Shown: positions 36,186 to 45,175, counted from the first letter of the stretch. The stretch is 64,000 bases of DNA from Lacticaseibacillus nasuensis JCM 17158 (GCF_001434705.1 NZ_AZDJ01000003.1:1-64000); one strand, 5' to 3'. Program-made: numbers and translations. The notes: generated by a model from the letters alone, not told the origin.

Positions 36186-37934
36186 CTAATGGACGGTCAC
36201 GACAAAACCTTTTGGATTGAGTTGGCCGGCCTGGAAACCCGCGGCCAGCGCGGGTTTAGCCGTCAAGGCCACAGGGTGCTCACCAGTGTTGAACCAGCCG
36301 GTAATGGTCGTCTCGGCCAGCTGCCGGGTGACTTGAATCAGGCCGGTTGCTGTCACCGTGTAGGCTGTGGTGCCTGTGCCTAACACCGCCGCGTGCGCCC
36401 GCCGAAACGCGACCAAGGTGTGCACGGCCTGCCACACGGGGCCGTTGAGCTTACGCCAGTCCATCGGCTTGCGGTCATCGGGATCATTGTCACCACTCAT
36501 CCCCATTTCCGTACCGTAGTAGATGCACGGTGCGCCGGTTTGCAAGAAGGTGAAGGCCAATGCGGCCAGCGCCTTATCTTGATCCTCTCCCGCCACCGTC
36601 AACAGGCGCGGTGTGTCGTGAGAATCCAGCATGTTCAGCATCGCCTGGTTGGTTTGATCGCGATACAACATCAACTGATCGAACAACCGCGCTTCAAGCG
36701 TCGCCGCATCGGTTTTCCCAGTGAGAAAATGGTCCTCAATTTGCTGAGTGAAGGGATAGTTCATCACGCCGCTGAACTCATCACCGTTGAGCCATGGCTG
36801 GGCGGAATGCCATACCTCACCAAGGACGTAACAATCCGGCTTCACCGCGGTGACGGCCTGGCGGAACCGCCGCCAGAAGTGATGATCGACTTCGTTAGCC
36901 ACGTCTAAGCGCCAGGCATCGATGTCAAACTCGCGTAACCAATAAGTCGCAATATCCAACAGGTAATCTTGGACCTCGGGATTTGCCGTGTTGAGCTTCG
37001 GCATCCCCGGACCAAAGGCAAAGGTGTCAAATTGTGGGTCGCCTTCGCCCTTGGTCGGATCACGATACGGCGTCAGCGGCCATTGGCGAATATGGAACCA
37101 GTCGACATAGCGAGACTCCTTGCCCTTAGCCAACACGTCTTGCCACTGCGGCGATTGGTTACCCAGATGGTTGAAAACAGCGTCAAGCATCACCTTCATA
37201 CCGCGCTCATGGGCACCCGCAACGACTTTGGCGAACAAGGCCTTGTCACCAAAGTCCGGATCGATTTCGAAGTAGTCAATGGTGTCGTATTTGTGGTTGG
37301 AACTGGCTTTAAACACCGGGCAAAAATACAACCCGTTCACGCCTAACGCCGCTAAGTCGTCGAGGTGATCCAGGACGCCTTGCAGGTCCCCGCCATAGTA
37401 ATCCTCGCGACCAGGGTGATCGGCCGGCCGCCATGGTTTCGTCCCTGCTGGATCATTGGTCGAGTCGCCATTGGCAAACCGCTCAGGAAAGATTTGATAC
37501 CACACCGTTTCACTTACCCAAGCCGGGACTCGCGTGCGGTCAATCGCGTGAAAATACGGCACGCGGAAATAGTTCCCAAGCTCTTGGCGTTGGGCCTCGC
37601 TATCCTCCCGTGGACCGCGGTCGCCGAACAAGGTGGTCGTGCCATCCTGACCGCTGGCAGCAAACACGTACTGAATCCGATCGAATGGCGCCGTCAGGGT
37701 AACGGCCCAATAGTCATGAGTCTCCCCACTGCCAATCCGCGTCATCGCTTGTGTCTGGTACCGATAAGTCACCTTTCCAGTTGCATCTGGCAGACTCCAG
37801 TACGGATCGCCGTAAATCACCGTTACCGCCGCCACATCGCCCTTTGCAGTTCGAAACCGCAGGCGCAATTCGTGGTCGGTATACAAGAAACAGTCTTCAC
37901 TTTCAGGCCGGTGGCCCATAGCAGCAATATTCAT
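36186..37934 (-). CDS. neopullulanase/maltogenic amylase (GH13_20)
   Basis: A 582-residue cytoplasmic enzyme. An N-terminal CBM34-like domain (about 1-120) precedes the barrel, the mark of the cyclomaltodextrinase/neopullulanase/maltogenic amylase group, which act as dimers on maltodextrins and cyclodextrins. Catalytic residues are Asp in DIDAWRLDVANEVDH, Glu in CYVLGEVWH and Asp in MLDSHDTPR. There is no signal peptide. The start is ATG behind AAAGGAG. It would shorten imported maltodextrins to maltose for malP. Confidence 0.93.
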   Translation of the reverse strand: MNIAAMGHRPESEDCFLYTDHELRLRFRTAKGDVAAVTVIYGDPYWSLPDATGKVTYRYQTQAMTRIGSGETHDYWAVTLTAPFDRIQYVFAASGQDGTTTLFGDRGPREDSEAQRQELGNYFRVPYFHAIDRTRVPAWVSETVWYQIFPERFANGDSTNDPAGTKPWRPADHPGREDYYGGDLQGVLDHLDDLAALGVNGLYFCPVFKASSNHKYDTIDYFEIDPDFGDKALFAKVVAGAHERGMKVMLDAVFNHLGNQSPQWQDVLAKGKESRYVDWFHIRQWPLTPYRDPTKGEGDPQFDTFAFGPGMPKLNTANPEVQDYLLDIATYWLREFDIDAWRLDVANEVDHHFWRRFRQAVTAVKPDCYVLGEVWHSAQPWLNGDEFSGVMNYPFTQQIEDHFLTGKTDAATLEARLFDQLMLYRDQTNQAMLNMLDSHDTPRLLTVAGEDQDKALAALAFTFLQTGAPCIYYGTEMGMSGDNDPDDRKPMDWRKLNGPVWQAVHTLVAFRRAHAAVLGTGTTAYTVTATGLIQVTRQLAETTITGWFNTGEHPVALTAKPALAAGFQAGQLNPKGFVVTVH

Positions 37935-38139
37935 GAATGAACTCCTTTGTCAGTTGCGAGCGAAGGTGGTCCTGTGTGCAGCAACTTGCCTTCGCAAGCA
38001 CGATTAAGTTGTGAGCGAAGGCGGGAAGAGGCGGAGCACAGGCGCCGCCTCGTGCTTGAAAGGCGGTCTTTGCCTTTCGGGTACGAGGTGGTCCTGTGTG
38101 CAGCAGCTTGCCTTCGCGAGCACGATTAAGTTGTGAAAG
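37935..38139. repeat. intergenic direct repeats with hairpins
   Basis: Two 51-bp copies (37964-38014 and 38086-38136) differ at only two positions. Each contains GCCTTCGC, and copy 1 is followed by GCGAAGGC (38015-38022), giving a hairpin. Between the copies GAGGCGG (38028-38034) pairs with CCGCCTC (38045-38051). A part of the unit, GCGAGCGAAGG, recurs at 37956-37966. There is no open reading frame. It looks like a mobile or amplified REP-type element between two operon genes. Confidence 0.8.
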
Positions 38140-39786
38140 CTAACTCAACACCACTCCGGCATGCGCGCCCAGCGTTAAGGTGTGCCCGGTCAACGTCGCA
38201 TCGCCCGTTTGCAGGCGCACATGATAGCGCCCAGCCGGCAATTTGATGGTCGTTTCGGTTTCACCGAGCGCCACAGCGACAATCGCCACCTGATTGCCCA
38301 GGCGTCGCTGGTAGACATAACTTGCGGCGTCAGTGGTCAACAGGCGGTAGTCTCCCGTTTGGAACAATGATTGGCGCTTCAACGCCAATAAGTGCTGGTA
38401 AAACACCAGAGTGCTCCCTGGTGTTTTGGCTTGCTCGGCCGCACTTGCCAGCGGCTCTGCCTGCCCGGTAAGCCACGGGGTGCCACTGGTGAAGCCACCG
38501 GTAGCAGTCCATTGCATCGGCCCGCGCGCCGGCAGCTTGTGGTTCGCACTCGCCATGGCCAAGGCATCGGGTTCACTGATGCCGTGAGCCACTGCCTCCT
38601 GAACAAATGCGTTCACACTCGGATCATGAAACGCTTCGGCAGTGGGCAACGTGAGGTTTTGCATGCCAAGTTCCTCGCCGTAATAGATAATCGGAATCCC
38701 GCGTTGGAGATACATCAGCATGGCCAAGCTCTGCGCCTGCGTCGGCGTGTGCGCAACGCGGCCATTCACCCGCGGCATATCGTGATTGCCCCAATACAGC
38801 GTGGGCTGCGAGACGCCGGCTAGCGTTTGTTGCCACACGGCTTGCGTCTGCTTGAACGCCGCAAAATCGAGCTGATGGGTTTGGTACTGTTCGGGCAAAT
38901 TGGGATCAAGCCCAGCCTTGCTATCCGTGAAGTAACGGAAAGTCACAACGCTGTCCATCAGCCCGCGGTCAGGTGCCGTGTAATCCACGGCAAGATTAAC
39001 GTTGGCGCTCGCTGCCTCCCCGAGCAAGAAGACGTTGGGATAGTCGGCCTTGAGTTGCGCGCAAAACGGCCGCAACCAGCTTTGCACCTGAGGCAGGTTC
39101 GCGTAAAATGGCTCGGCAGTCACGGGCGCGCTCGTGCCAGTTGGCGTCGGCAAATCTTGATCTAACGCAGCCTTGGCAATGTGAATGAACGCGTCGACGC
39201 GCAGTCCATCGATTCCTTTTTGCAGCCAATAATTGGCGACATCGCCCATGGCGTGGCGCACCTCGGGATTCGCCCAATTCAAGTCCGGCATGTGCTTGTC
39301 AAACAAGTGAAAATAGGACTGGCCGCTACCGCTGGGATCCGGCTCCCAGACAGAGCCGCCAAAGAAGCTCCCCCAGTTATTCGGCCGCTGGTTGTGGCTA
39401 CCGGCGAAAATATAATAGTCGCGATACAGACTCGCCGGGCCGCGCAAGGCATCTTGGAACCACGGATGCTGATCCGACGTGTGATTCAACACAAAGTCGA
39501 GAATCACGTGAATCCCCGCCTCGTGCAACGCCTGAATCAAGTCATCCATATCCGCCATGGTGCCCATCGCCGGGTCAATGGCGTAGTAATTGGCCACGTC
39601 ATAGCCGTTGTCCACCTGCGGCGACGTGAAGACGGGATTCAACCACACGGCGTTGATTCCTAACTGCGTTAAATACGGGATCCGTTGGCGAATCCCGTTG
39701 AGGTCCCCAACTCCATCCCCATTGCTGTCTTGAAATGACTTGGGATAAATCTGATAGATGATTGCATGGTCGTACCAAGCACCCAT
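38140..39786 (-). CDS. GH13_31 alpha-1,4-glucosidase (maltase type)
   Basis: A 548-residue cytoplasmic glucosidase, paralogous to the one at 31526. Motifs are DSNGDGVGD (20-28), nucleophile Asp198 in DGLRVDAFIHIAK, Glu257 in LLGEAAS and Asp in WGNHDMPRV. The residue after the nucleophile is Ala199, which in GH13_31 goes with alpha-1,4 specificity, so maltose and maltotriose are likely. The start is probably the ATG at 39786, eight bases after GGAGG; the ATG at 39792 with AAGGAG is also possible. It is the first gene of the cluster, with a cre site in its promoter region. Confidence 0.9.
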   Translation of the reverse strand: MGAWYDHAIIYQIYPKSFQDSNGDGVGDLNGIRQRIPYLTQLGINAVWLNPVFTSPQVDNGYDVANYYAIDPAMGTMADMDDLIQALHEAGIHVILDFVLNHTSDQHPWFQDALRGPASLYRDYYIFAGSHNQRPNNWGSFFGGSVWEPDPSGSGQSYFHLFDKHMPDLNWANPEVRHAMGDVANYWLQKGIDGLRVDAFIHIAKAALDQDLPTPTGTSAPVTAEPFYANLPQVQSWLRPFCAQLKADYPNVFLLGEAASANVNLAVDYTAPDRGLMDSVVTFRYFTDSKAGLDPNLPEQYQTHQLDFAAFKQTQAVWQQTLAGVSQPTLYWGNHDMPRVNGRVAHTPTQAQSLAMLMYLQRGIPIIYYGEELGMQNLTLPTAEAFHDPSVNAFVQEAVAHGISEPDALAMASANHKLPARGPMQWTATGGFTSGTPWLTGQAEPLASAAEQAKTPGSTLVFYQHLLALKRQSLFQTGDYRLLTTDAASYVYQRRLGNQVAIVAVALGETETTIKLPAGRYHVRLQTGDATLTGHTLTLGAHAGVVLS

Positions 39787-39851
39787 TGCCATCGCCTCCA
39801 ATCTCCTTCCAGCGTATGGGAGCAGGCAGCGCGGCGCAAGGCTGTCGGCTT

Positions 39852-39865
39852 TGTTACCGCTATCA
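39852..39865 (-). promoter_or_regulatory. cre site upstream of the maltose cluster
   Basis: TGTTACCGCTATCA is identical to the malP site, and the shared stretch extends to 18 bases (minus strand TTTTGATAGCGGTAACAA). It lies directly after the pip terminator. Confidence 0.8.
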
Positions 39866-39900
39866 AAAAACGGGCGGACCCAAATTGCGGATCCGCCCGT
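39864..39900 (-). terminator. rho-independent terminator of pip
   Basis: On the minus strand ACGGGCGGATCC (39889-39900) and GGGTCCGCCCGT (39870-39881) form a 12-bp stem with one G-U pair, then TTTTTT. Confidence 0.9.
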
Positions 39901-39955
39901 TTCGTCGTCATCACTCATTTTCACTATCCGCGCCGGCGCGCTAGCTGAATTGTCC

Positions 39956-40843
39956 TTAATCGTTAGCCGTTAGCCAATCGTCTAAGACCTGCCGGAATTC
40001 GGCGGGCTGATCCAACAGCGCCAGGTGCCGAGAATTCGCGAACAAATGCCACTTGGCCCCGGGAATGTGATCATACACCGACTTGGCAATCAGCGGCGTG
40101 CACAAATCATCGGTTCCATTCGTCACCAGTGTCGGCACGTGGATCTTGTGCAAATCATCGGTCACGTCGTAATCGCTCAACGTGCCATTCTCGGTAAACT
40201 CGTTAGGCCCTTCAGCAATGTAGCTGGCGCGCTGCCCGTGCGTCGGCCGCCGCATCGGCTCCGGCGAGTCGGCCGTTGGCGTATCCCAGCAATAGGCAGC
40301 CATGTATCGTTCATTGGCGGCTAAGTACTGCGCACCGGTAAAGTCGCCGGTGCGTTCCGCTTCTGCGATGGCCTGCCGGTCTTCATAACTGAGGTATTGA
40401 ATCAACCGGTGCTGCTCTTGCGTCCACAGCTTGATCGACGCCGGCGACCCATCAATCATCACCGACCGAATCCCGGTTTGGTCATAGTGGGTGAGGTAAA
40501 ACATTTCCAGCATTCCGCCCCAGGACTGACCAAGCATGTGGATGTCGTCGAGGTGAAGATACTGCCGCAAAGCGATCAGTTCCTCCGCCCAAGTTTCCTT
40601 GACGTACCACTTCTCGTCTTCGGGTTGGCTCGACAACCCACACCCGACTTGATCGTACATGATCAGCTGGCGACCAGTGTCGGCGTAATCGTCGAGCAAC
40701 TCAAAATAATTATGGCTAGAGCCTGGTCCACCGTGAATCAGCAGCAACGGCGCCTTGCCAGGTGTGCGTTCACCTACGATGCGATAATACGTTTTGAATT
40801 CATGAAATGGCATGTAGCCTTCTTCGATTTTAACCAAACTCAT
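39956..40843 (-). CDS. pip: proline iminopeptidase
   Basis: A 295-residue alpha/beta hydrolase that releases N-terminal proline from peptides, useful for growth on casein. Motifs are LLIHGGPGSSHNYF (oxyanion region), MLGQSWGGMLEMFY with the nucleophile Ser, and FANSRHLALLDQP with the catalytic His. The start MSLVKIEEGYMPFHEFKTYYRIVGE fits the lactobacillar family; it is ATG at 40843 with AAGGGGG very close upstream. It may be co-transcribed with the Tet-like GTPase gene 28 bases upstream. Confidence 0.93.
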   Translation of the reverse strand: MSLVKIEEGYMPFHEFKTYYRIVGERTPGKAPLLLIHGGPGSSHNYFELLDDYADTGRQLIMYDQVGCGLSSQPEDEKWYVKETWAEELIALRQYLHLDDIHMLGQSWGGMLEMFYLTHYDQTGIRSVMIDGSPASIKLWTQEQHRLIQYLSYEDRQAIAEAERTGDFTGAQYLAANERYMAAYCWDTPTADSPEPMRRPTHGQRASYIAEGPNEFTENGTLSDYDVTDDLHKIHVPTLVTNGTDDLCTPLIAKSVYDHIPGAKWHLFANSRHLALLDQPAEFRQVLDDWLTAND

Positions 40844-40871
40844 TGCCCCCTTAATGTGTTGAGTATAGCAC

Positions 40872-42797
40872 TCACGGTTGCAACTGATAGGGACAATGCG
40901 CCGCTTGCGGCACGGCATCCCACGCGACCGGATACCCCGCCCCGTGTGCGCAAAAAACGGAATCTGGCGTGTTCGGCAGGTCCGCGGTTGGGACATACCC
41001 CGCCGCGGCAATCACGGCGTCAGCATCATGCGCAGGCCGGTAGCCCGCCACGACACAGTCCAATTGTCCCTGCCCGTGGGTGTATGCGGTCACGGCCGGG
41101 CCATAGTCTTGCAGCTCGCTCACCGGTGCGGTGCCGGTGAGGCTCACCCAGTCGCCTTGGGTCTCAGGAGGGGCAAATTCGCCACTCATGCGTTGAATAT
41201 CGCTCATTGCGCGACCGACCGCAGTGCTCGGCACGTGCAAAGTGAATTGATACCACGGCTCAAGGAGTTGTAGCCCGGTTGGTCGCAACATCATCAGCCC
41301 CTGCCGGACTGCCCGCCAGGTGGCTTCGCGAAAATCGCCGCCGCTTGAATGCTTCAAGTTCGCGGCCCCACCCGTCAAAGTGATCGCCACGTCGGTAAGG
41401 GGCGCGCCAATCAATACCCCAAGGTGCGTCTTGGCCTCAAGGGCAGTCAGTACCTGATGTTGCCAGTTGCGGCCAAGCACCTCTAGTGAACATTCACTGG
41501 CAAACCGGATGCCCTCCCCGCGCGGCAGGGGCTCGATGCGTAAATGCACCTCGGAATAATGGCGAAGCGGTTCGAAGTGGCCGACGCCTTCCACCGGCTT
41601 GGTGACAGTTTCTCGGTACAAGATGCTGCCGGCATCGAAGGAGACCGTCAGGTGAAACCGCGAGGCCAACACCTCAGTCAAGATTTCCAGTTGGACGTGG
41701 CCCATCAGTTGTACCCGCAGTTCCTGCAGTTGCTCAGACCAGCTGACTTGCAGCAACGGGTCCTCGTCTTCCAGTTCCCGCAACGCGGCCAAACAATCAT
41801 GAATGTCATTGGGACCCGGTTGTAAGGCATAGGTGAGCACCGGTTGCAGCATTGGTGCCGGCTCGGTGGTGGCCGCCCCCAACCCCTGGCCAGGCCAAGT
41901 GCCGGTCAATCCGGTCACCGCGACAATATCGCCGGCCTGCGCCGTCTGCACGACGGTATACTTCTCGCCGTCGTATTGCCGCAACTGATTGATCTTCTGC
42001 TCGGGCAACGGCATCGCCTTAGCTTGCAGCTGCCCGCCGAGCACGCGCAACCAGGTCAACCGCTCAGCCTTGTCGTGAGTAATTTTAAATACTTGCGCGG
42101 CAAACTCGGCTTGGGCCGGACGGGGTTTGACCCACTCGTTCAGCCCTGTCAGCAGCTCACCAATGCCGTTTTCGCGTAAGGCGGAGCCAGCAAACACTGG
42201 GACAACTTGGCGCTGGGCAATGAGCGCCTGAACCGTCGCTCGCGGTAACTCGCCACGCTCGAGGTAATCGGCCAACACGGTGTCATCTTGAACCGCCACC
42301 GCTTCGGCCAGCTCCGAGGTCCACCCGGCCGTCCAGTCGAGGCAACCCGCACCGAGTTGCGTTTGCAACTGCGCCAATGTGCCCGCAAAATTCGCAGTTT
42401 CGGCGTCACACTTGTTGACAAAAATCACCGTTGGCACCCGATACCGGTCCAAGAGCCGCCACAAGGTGCGGGTGTAGCCTTGCACGCCCGCAGTGGCAGA
42501 CACCACCAGAATCGCCACATCGAGCACGGGCAACACCTGCTCGGTTTGACTGGCAAAATCCACGTGGCCGGGTGTATCCAAAAGGGTCAAGGTGAGATCG
42601 TCGTATTGCAACCGCGCCGTGTGTGAAAAAATTGTGATACCGCGCGCCTTTTCCAAGGCGTCGGGATCAAGAAACGCGTCTCCTTTGTCCACTCGCCCTA
42701 GCTGCCGAAGCTTCCCGGCGCGATGTAACAACGCCTCCGCTAGCGTTGTTTTGCCGGCATCAACATGGGCCACTAAGCCCGTCACTAACTGTGTCAT
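40872..42797 (-). CDS. TetM/EF-G-like translation GTPase
   Basis: A 641-residue GTPase of the ribosomal-protection branch of the EF-G family. G1 is AHVDAGKT (10-17), G3 DTPGHVDF (74-81) and G4 NKCD (128-131). Domains II to V follow, with domain IV/V patterns VEGVGHFEPLRHYSEVHLRIEPLPRG and LMMLRPTGLQLLEPWYQFTLHVPSTAVGRAMSDIQRM. It ends with a Cys/His-containing tail. Tet proteins remove tetracycline from the ribosome, but chromosomal members of this group in lactobacilli have unproven roles. The start is ATG behind AAGGAGGT, overlapping the upstream gene by four bases. Confidence 0.85.
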   Translation of the reverse strand: MTQLVTGLVAHVDAGKTTLAEALLHRAGKLRQLGRVDKGDAFLDPDALEKARGITIFSHTARLQYDDLTLTLLDTPGHVDFASQTEQVLPVLDVAILVVSATAGVQGYTRTLWRLLDRYRVPTVIFVNKCDAETANFAGTLAQLQTQLGAGCLDWTAGWTSELAEAVAVQDDTVLADYLERGELPRATVQALIAQRQVVPVFAGSALRENGIGELLTGLNEWVKPRPAQAEFAAQVFKITHDKAERLTWLRVLGGQLQAKAMPLPEQKINQLRQYDGEKYTVVQTAQAGDIVAVTGLTGTWPGQGLGAATTEPAPMLQPVLTYALQPGPNDIHDCLAALRELEDEDPLLQVSWSEQLQELRVQLMGHVQLEILTEVLASRFHLTVSFDAGSILYRETVTKPVEGVGHFEPLRHYSEVHLRIEPLPRGEGIRFASECSLEVLGRNWQHQVLTALEAKTHLGVLIGAPLTDVAITLTGGAANLKHSSGGDFREATWRAVRQGLMMLRPTGLQLLEPWYQFTLHVPSTAVGRAMSDIQRMSGEFAPPETQGDWVSLTGTAPVSELQDYGPAVTAYTHGQGQLDCVVAGYRPAHDADAVIAAAGYVPTADLPNTPDSVFCAHGAGYPVAWDAVPQAAHCPYQLQP

Positions 42798-43294
42798 GCC
42801 GTTACCTCCTTGCGCATCGACCGCCGCAAAGTCCGGTCGATGACGTGATCAAAGCCCCAGCCCAAGATTAGGGTGCTGAGCAAAACGAACACGAAGGCCA
42901 GGCCCACCTGCATTGGCGGCAGTGGTAAGTGCCGGAGCCAGGCCACCACAAGGAACACGGTAATCGCCGCGGCAAATTTCACCCAGACAAACAGCAGCTG
43001 GCGCCGGGGAAAACTGTCGACATAGCCATGCCCGCGCCGCATTATTTGGGTCATCACGCCATAGCCGGAGAAGAAAAGAAACGTGGTGACAATCAGTCCA
43101 CCTTTCGTCCCCATCCACAACCGAGTCAACGGCGGCGCGCTAGGCAAATAGGTGATGAAATGACTGAACATCACCAACAATAGAAAGAATCCATTAATGG
43201 TAGCGGTCGTTTGGCGGTCCAGGTGATCGGGCCGCGGTGTCAGCCGAATACTCCCAAGAAACATCACGGCAATCATTACTAAGATAAGATCCAC
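42794..43294 (-). CDS. short acyltransferase-3-like membrane protein, possibly truncated
   Basis: A 166-residue protein with four or five hydrophobic segments. The segment TINGFFLLLVMFSHF and FFSGYGVMTQIMRRG look like the N-terminal part of OafA-type membrane acyltransferases, which are normally 330 residues or more. The C-terminal end resembles the last helix of such proteins, so an internal deletion is possible. The start is GTG with GGGAGG upstream. It overlaps the Tet-like gene by four bases and is the first gene of that transcript. No function is assigned. Confidence 0.55.
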   Translation of the reverse strand: MDLILVMIAVMFLGSIRLTPRPDHLDRQTTATINGFFLLLVMFSHFITYLPSAPPLTRLWMGTKGGLIVTTFLFFSGYGVMTQIMRRGHGYVDSFPRRQLLFVWVKFAAAITVFLVVAWLRHLPLPPMQVGLAFVFVLLSTLILGWGFDHVIDRTLRRSMRKEVTA

Positions 43295-43415
43295 GAAGTC
43301 GTCCTCCCGTTCCTCGCCATTTTACCCCATGGTCACCGATTTTGCCCTCGGACTTGCAATTCGGTTTGGTTCTCGGTACAGTATACTTACAAAAAGTAAC
43401 CGCGGAGGAAAAATA

Positions 43416-44459
43416 ATGCCAGCAAAATTACAATTCGGCCTCGATACGTTTGGGGACTTGGCCTTTCAAGAAGATGGGACCGCCATGAGCGCAGACGCGA
43501 CACTGCGTCAGGTCGTGCATGAGGCACAGCTCGCCGACGAGCTTGGTTTGCAAATGTTTGCGCTAGGGGAACACCATCGCCCGGAGTTCGCCATCAGCAG
43601 TCCTGAGATCGTGCTCGGCGCCATCGCCATGGTGACCAAGCAGATCAAGCTCGGCACTGCCGTCACCGTCTTAAGCAGCGACGACCCGGTGCGGGTCTTC
43701 GAGCGCTTCAGCACCTTGCATGGCCTCAGCCATGGCCGCGAGGAGATTATGCTCGGCCGCGGCAGCTTCACCGAGTCCTTTCCCCTTTATGGCTACGATT
43801 TGCAGAACTACGACGAACTGTTCACGGAGAAAATCGCGCTGTGGCAGAAGCTATTAGCCGGCGGCAAGTTGAATTGGTCGGGAAAGTTCACCCAGAAGCT
43901 GACCAACACCACGGTTTACCCGCAGTTGCCCAAGGGTGAAACCATCGCCACTAGCTTAGCGGTAGGCGGCTCACCGGAATCGATTATCCGGGCAGTTTAT
44001 TACGACATCCCCGTGGTGATTGCGATTATCGGCGGCGAACCGACGCGTTTTCGGCCCTATGTCGACCTGTACCACAAGGCGGCACAACAGCTGAAAAAAC
44101 CTGAGCACCCGTTGGGCATGCATGCGCATGGCATTATTCTTGACGATGAAGCCGAAGCCAGATCGGTCGGGTGGCAATACATTCGCGCCGAAATGGATCG
44201 CATCGGCATCGACCGCGGCTGGGCCCCAATGACGCGAGACCGGTTTGAGTTTGAAATCGACAAGGGGGCTTACTATGTCGGCACGCCTGAGCAAGTCGCG
44301 CAGAAGCTGGCCAAAAATATGAAGGCATTGGATATGAGCCGTTTTGATCTCGTGTATGGCACCGGCGGCCAGCTGATTCACCAACGCGAAGCGACCATCC
44401 GGAACTACGCCACCAAGGTCGTGCCACGGGTCCGGGAGCTCATAGGGGGTGAAGCGTAA
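43416..44459 (+). CDS. LLM-class flavin-dependent oxidoreductase
   Basis: A 347-residue TIM-barrel oxidoreductase of the luciferase-like monooxygenase class. Features are QFGLDTFGDL at the start, FALGEHHRPEFAISSPEIVLGAIA, IKLGTAVTVLSSDDPVRVFERFSTLHGLSHGR and MLGRGSFTESFPLYG. The start is ATG at 43416 behind GGAGG, with a TATACT box upstream at about 43382. The next gene, an NAD(P)-binding reductase-like protein, begins on the stop codon (TAATG), so the pair probably works together, perhaps as flavin-linked redox partners. The substrate is unknown. Confidence 0.88.
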   Translation: MPAKLQFGLDTFGDLAFQEDGTAMSADATLRQVVHEAQLADELGLQMFALGEHHRPEFAISSPEIVLGAIAMVTKQIKLGTAVTVLSSDDPVRVFERFSTLHGLSHGREEIMLGRGSFTESFPLYGYDLQNYDELFTEKIALWQKLLAGGKLNWSGKFTQKLTNTTVYPQLPKGETIATSLAVGGSPESIIRAVYYDIPVVIAIIGGEPTRFRPYVDLYHKAAQQLKKPEHPLGMHAHGIILDDEAEARSVGWQYIRAEMDRIGIDRGWAPMTRDRFEFEIDKGAYYVGTPEQVAQKLAKNMKALDMSRFDLVYGTGGQLIHQREATIRNYATKVVPRVRELIGGEA

Positions 44460-45145
44460 TGGCAGATCCAGTTATCGGTATTCTCGGCGCTGGCAAACTT
44501 GGTTCCACTCTAGCCCGCATCGGTGTTCAAGCCGGTCTGTCGATTCACATCGGCAGCCGTCATTCCGTCGCTGATTTGCAATGGGTGATCGATACCCTCG
44601 CGCCTGGTGCTGTCACGATGACGGCCGAAGCCGTGGTGGCGACTAGTGATATCATCATCCTTGCCATTCCCTTGAACCGCTACCGCGACCTCGATCCGAC
44701 CGCCTTCGCTGGGAAAATCGTCTTAGATGCCACCAACTACTGGGCCGAAGTCGACGGCACCAAGAATCTCATCTCGGACTTTAACACATCATCATCCGAG
44801 GTCATTCAAGCTTGGCTACCCGAAGCGCTGGTAGCCAAGGCATTCAACCACATGGGCTACCACGACTTGGAAATCGAAGTCGACCGGCATCCTGCTGTGC
44901 CGCGGGCGATGGCGTACGCCACCGATCACGAAAGCATCAAGCCGCAAGTCGAAGCGGTCTTGGCGCGTTTCGGGTTCACCCCATTCTTCATCGGCCCATT
45001 GCGCTTTGGCTTGTTGCTTGAACCCGGTAGTCCACTTTTTGGCGCCGCGATTCCCGAGTCAGAGTTTGCCGCTGAGCTGGCCAAGATCTATACCAGTCCC
45101 TACGGCCAAAAAATCATTGCGGCTCGCGGCGATCAAATCCATTAA
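44459..45145 (+). CDS. NADPH-dependent F420-reductase-like protein
   Basis: A 228-residue Rossmann protein. The nucleotide-binding loop GILGAGKLGSTLARIG lies at about 7-22, followed by IHIGSRHS, where Ser and Arg suggest NADP preference. The blocks DIIILAIPLNRY and KIVLDATNYWAEVDG fit the NpdG-like/F420-reductase family. Lactic acid bacteria do not make F420, so another flavin or substrate is likely. Its ATG overlaps the stop of the LLM oxidoreductase gene, and a terminator follows. Function beyond redox is open. Confidence 0.85.
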   Translation: MADPVIGILGAGKLGSTLARIGVQAGLSIHIGSRHSVADLQWVIDTLAPGAVTMTAEAVVATSDIIILAIPLNRYRDLDPTAFAGKIVLDATNYWAEVDGTKNLISDFNTSSSEVIQAWLPEALVAKAFNHMGYHDLEIEVDRHPAVPRAMAYATDHESIKPQVEAVLARFGFTPFFIGPLRFGLLLEPGSPLFGAAIPESEFAAELAKIYTSPYGQKIIAARGDQIH

Positions 45146-45150
45146 CCCGA

Positions 45151-45175
45151 AACCGAGCTCAGGCTCGGTTTTTTT
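45151..45175 (+). terminator. rho-independent terminator
   Basis: AACCGAGC (45151-45158) and GCTCGGTT (45163-45170) pair perfectly around TCAG, followed by five further T residues. Confidence 0.9.

Noticed and set aside
35429-36220. 263-codon plus-strand frame opposite maltose phosphorylase
   Set aside because: Long antisense frames are common in this GC-rich window; the minus-strand protein is a certain GH65 enzyme.
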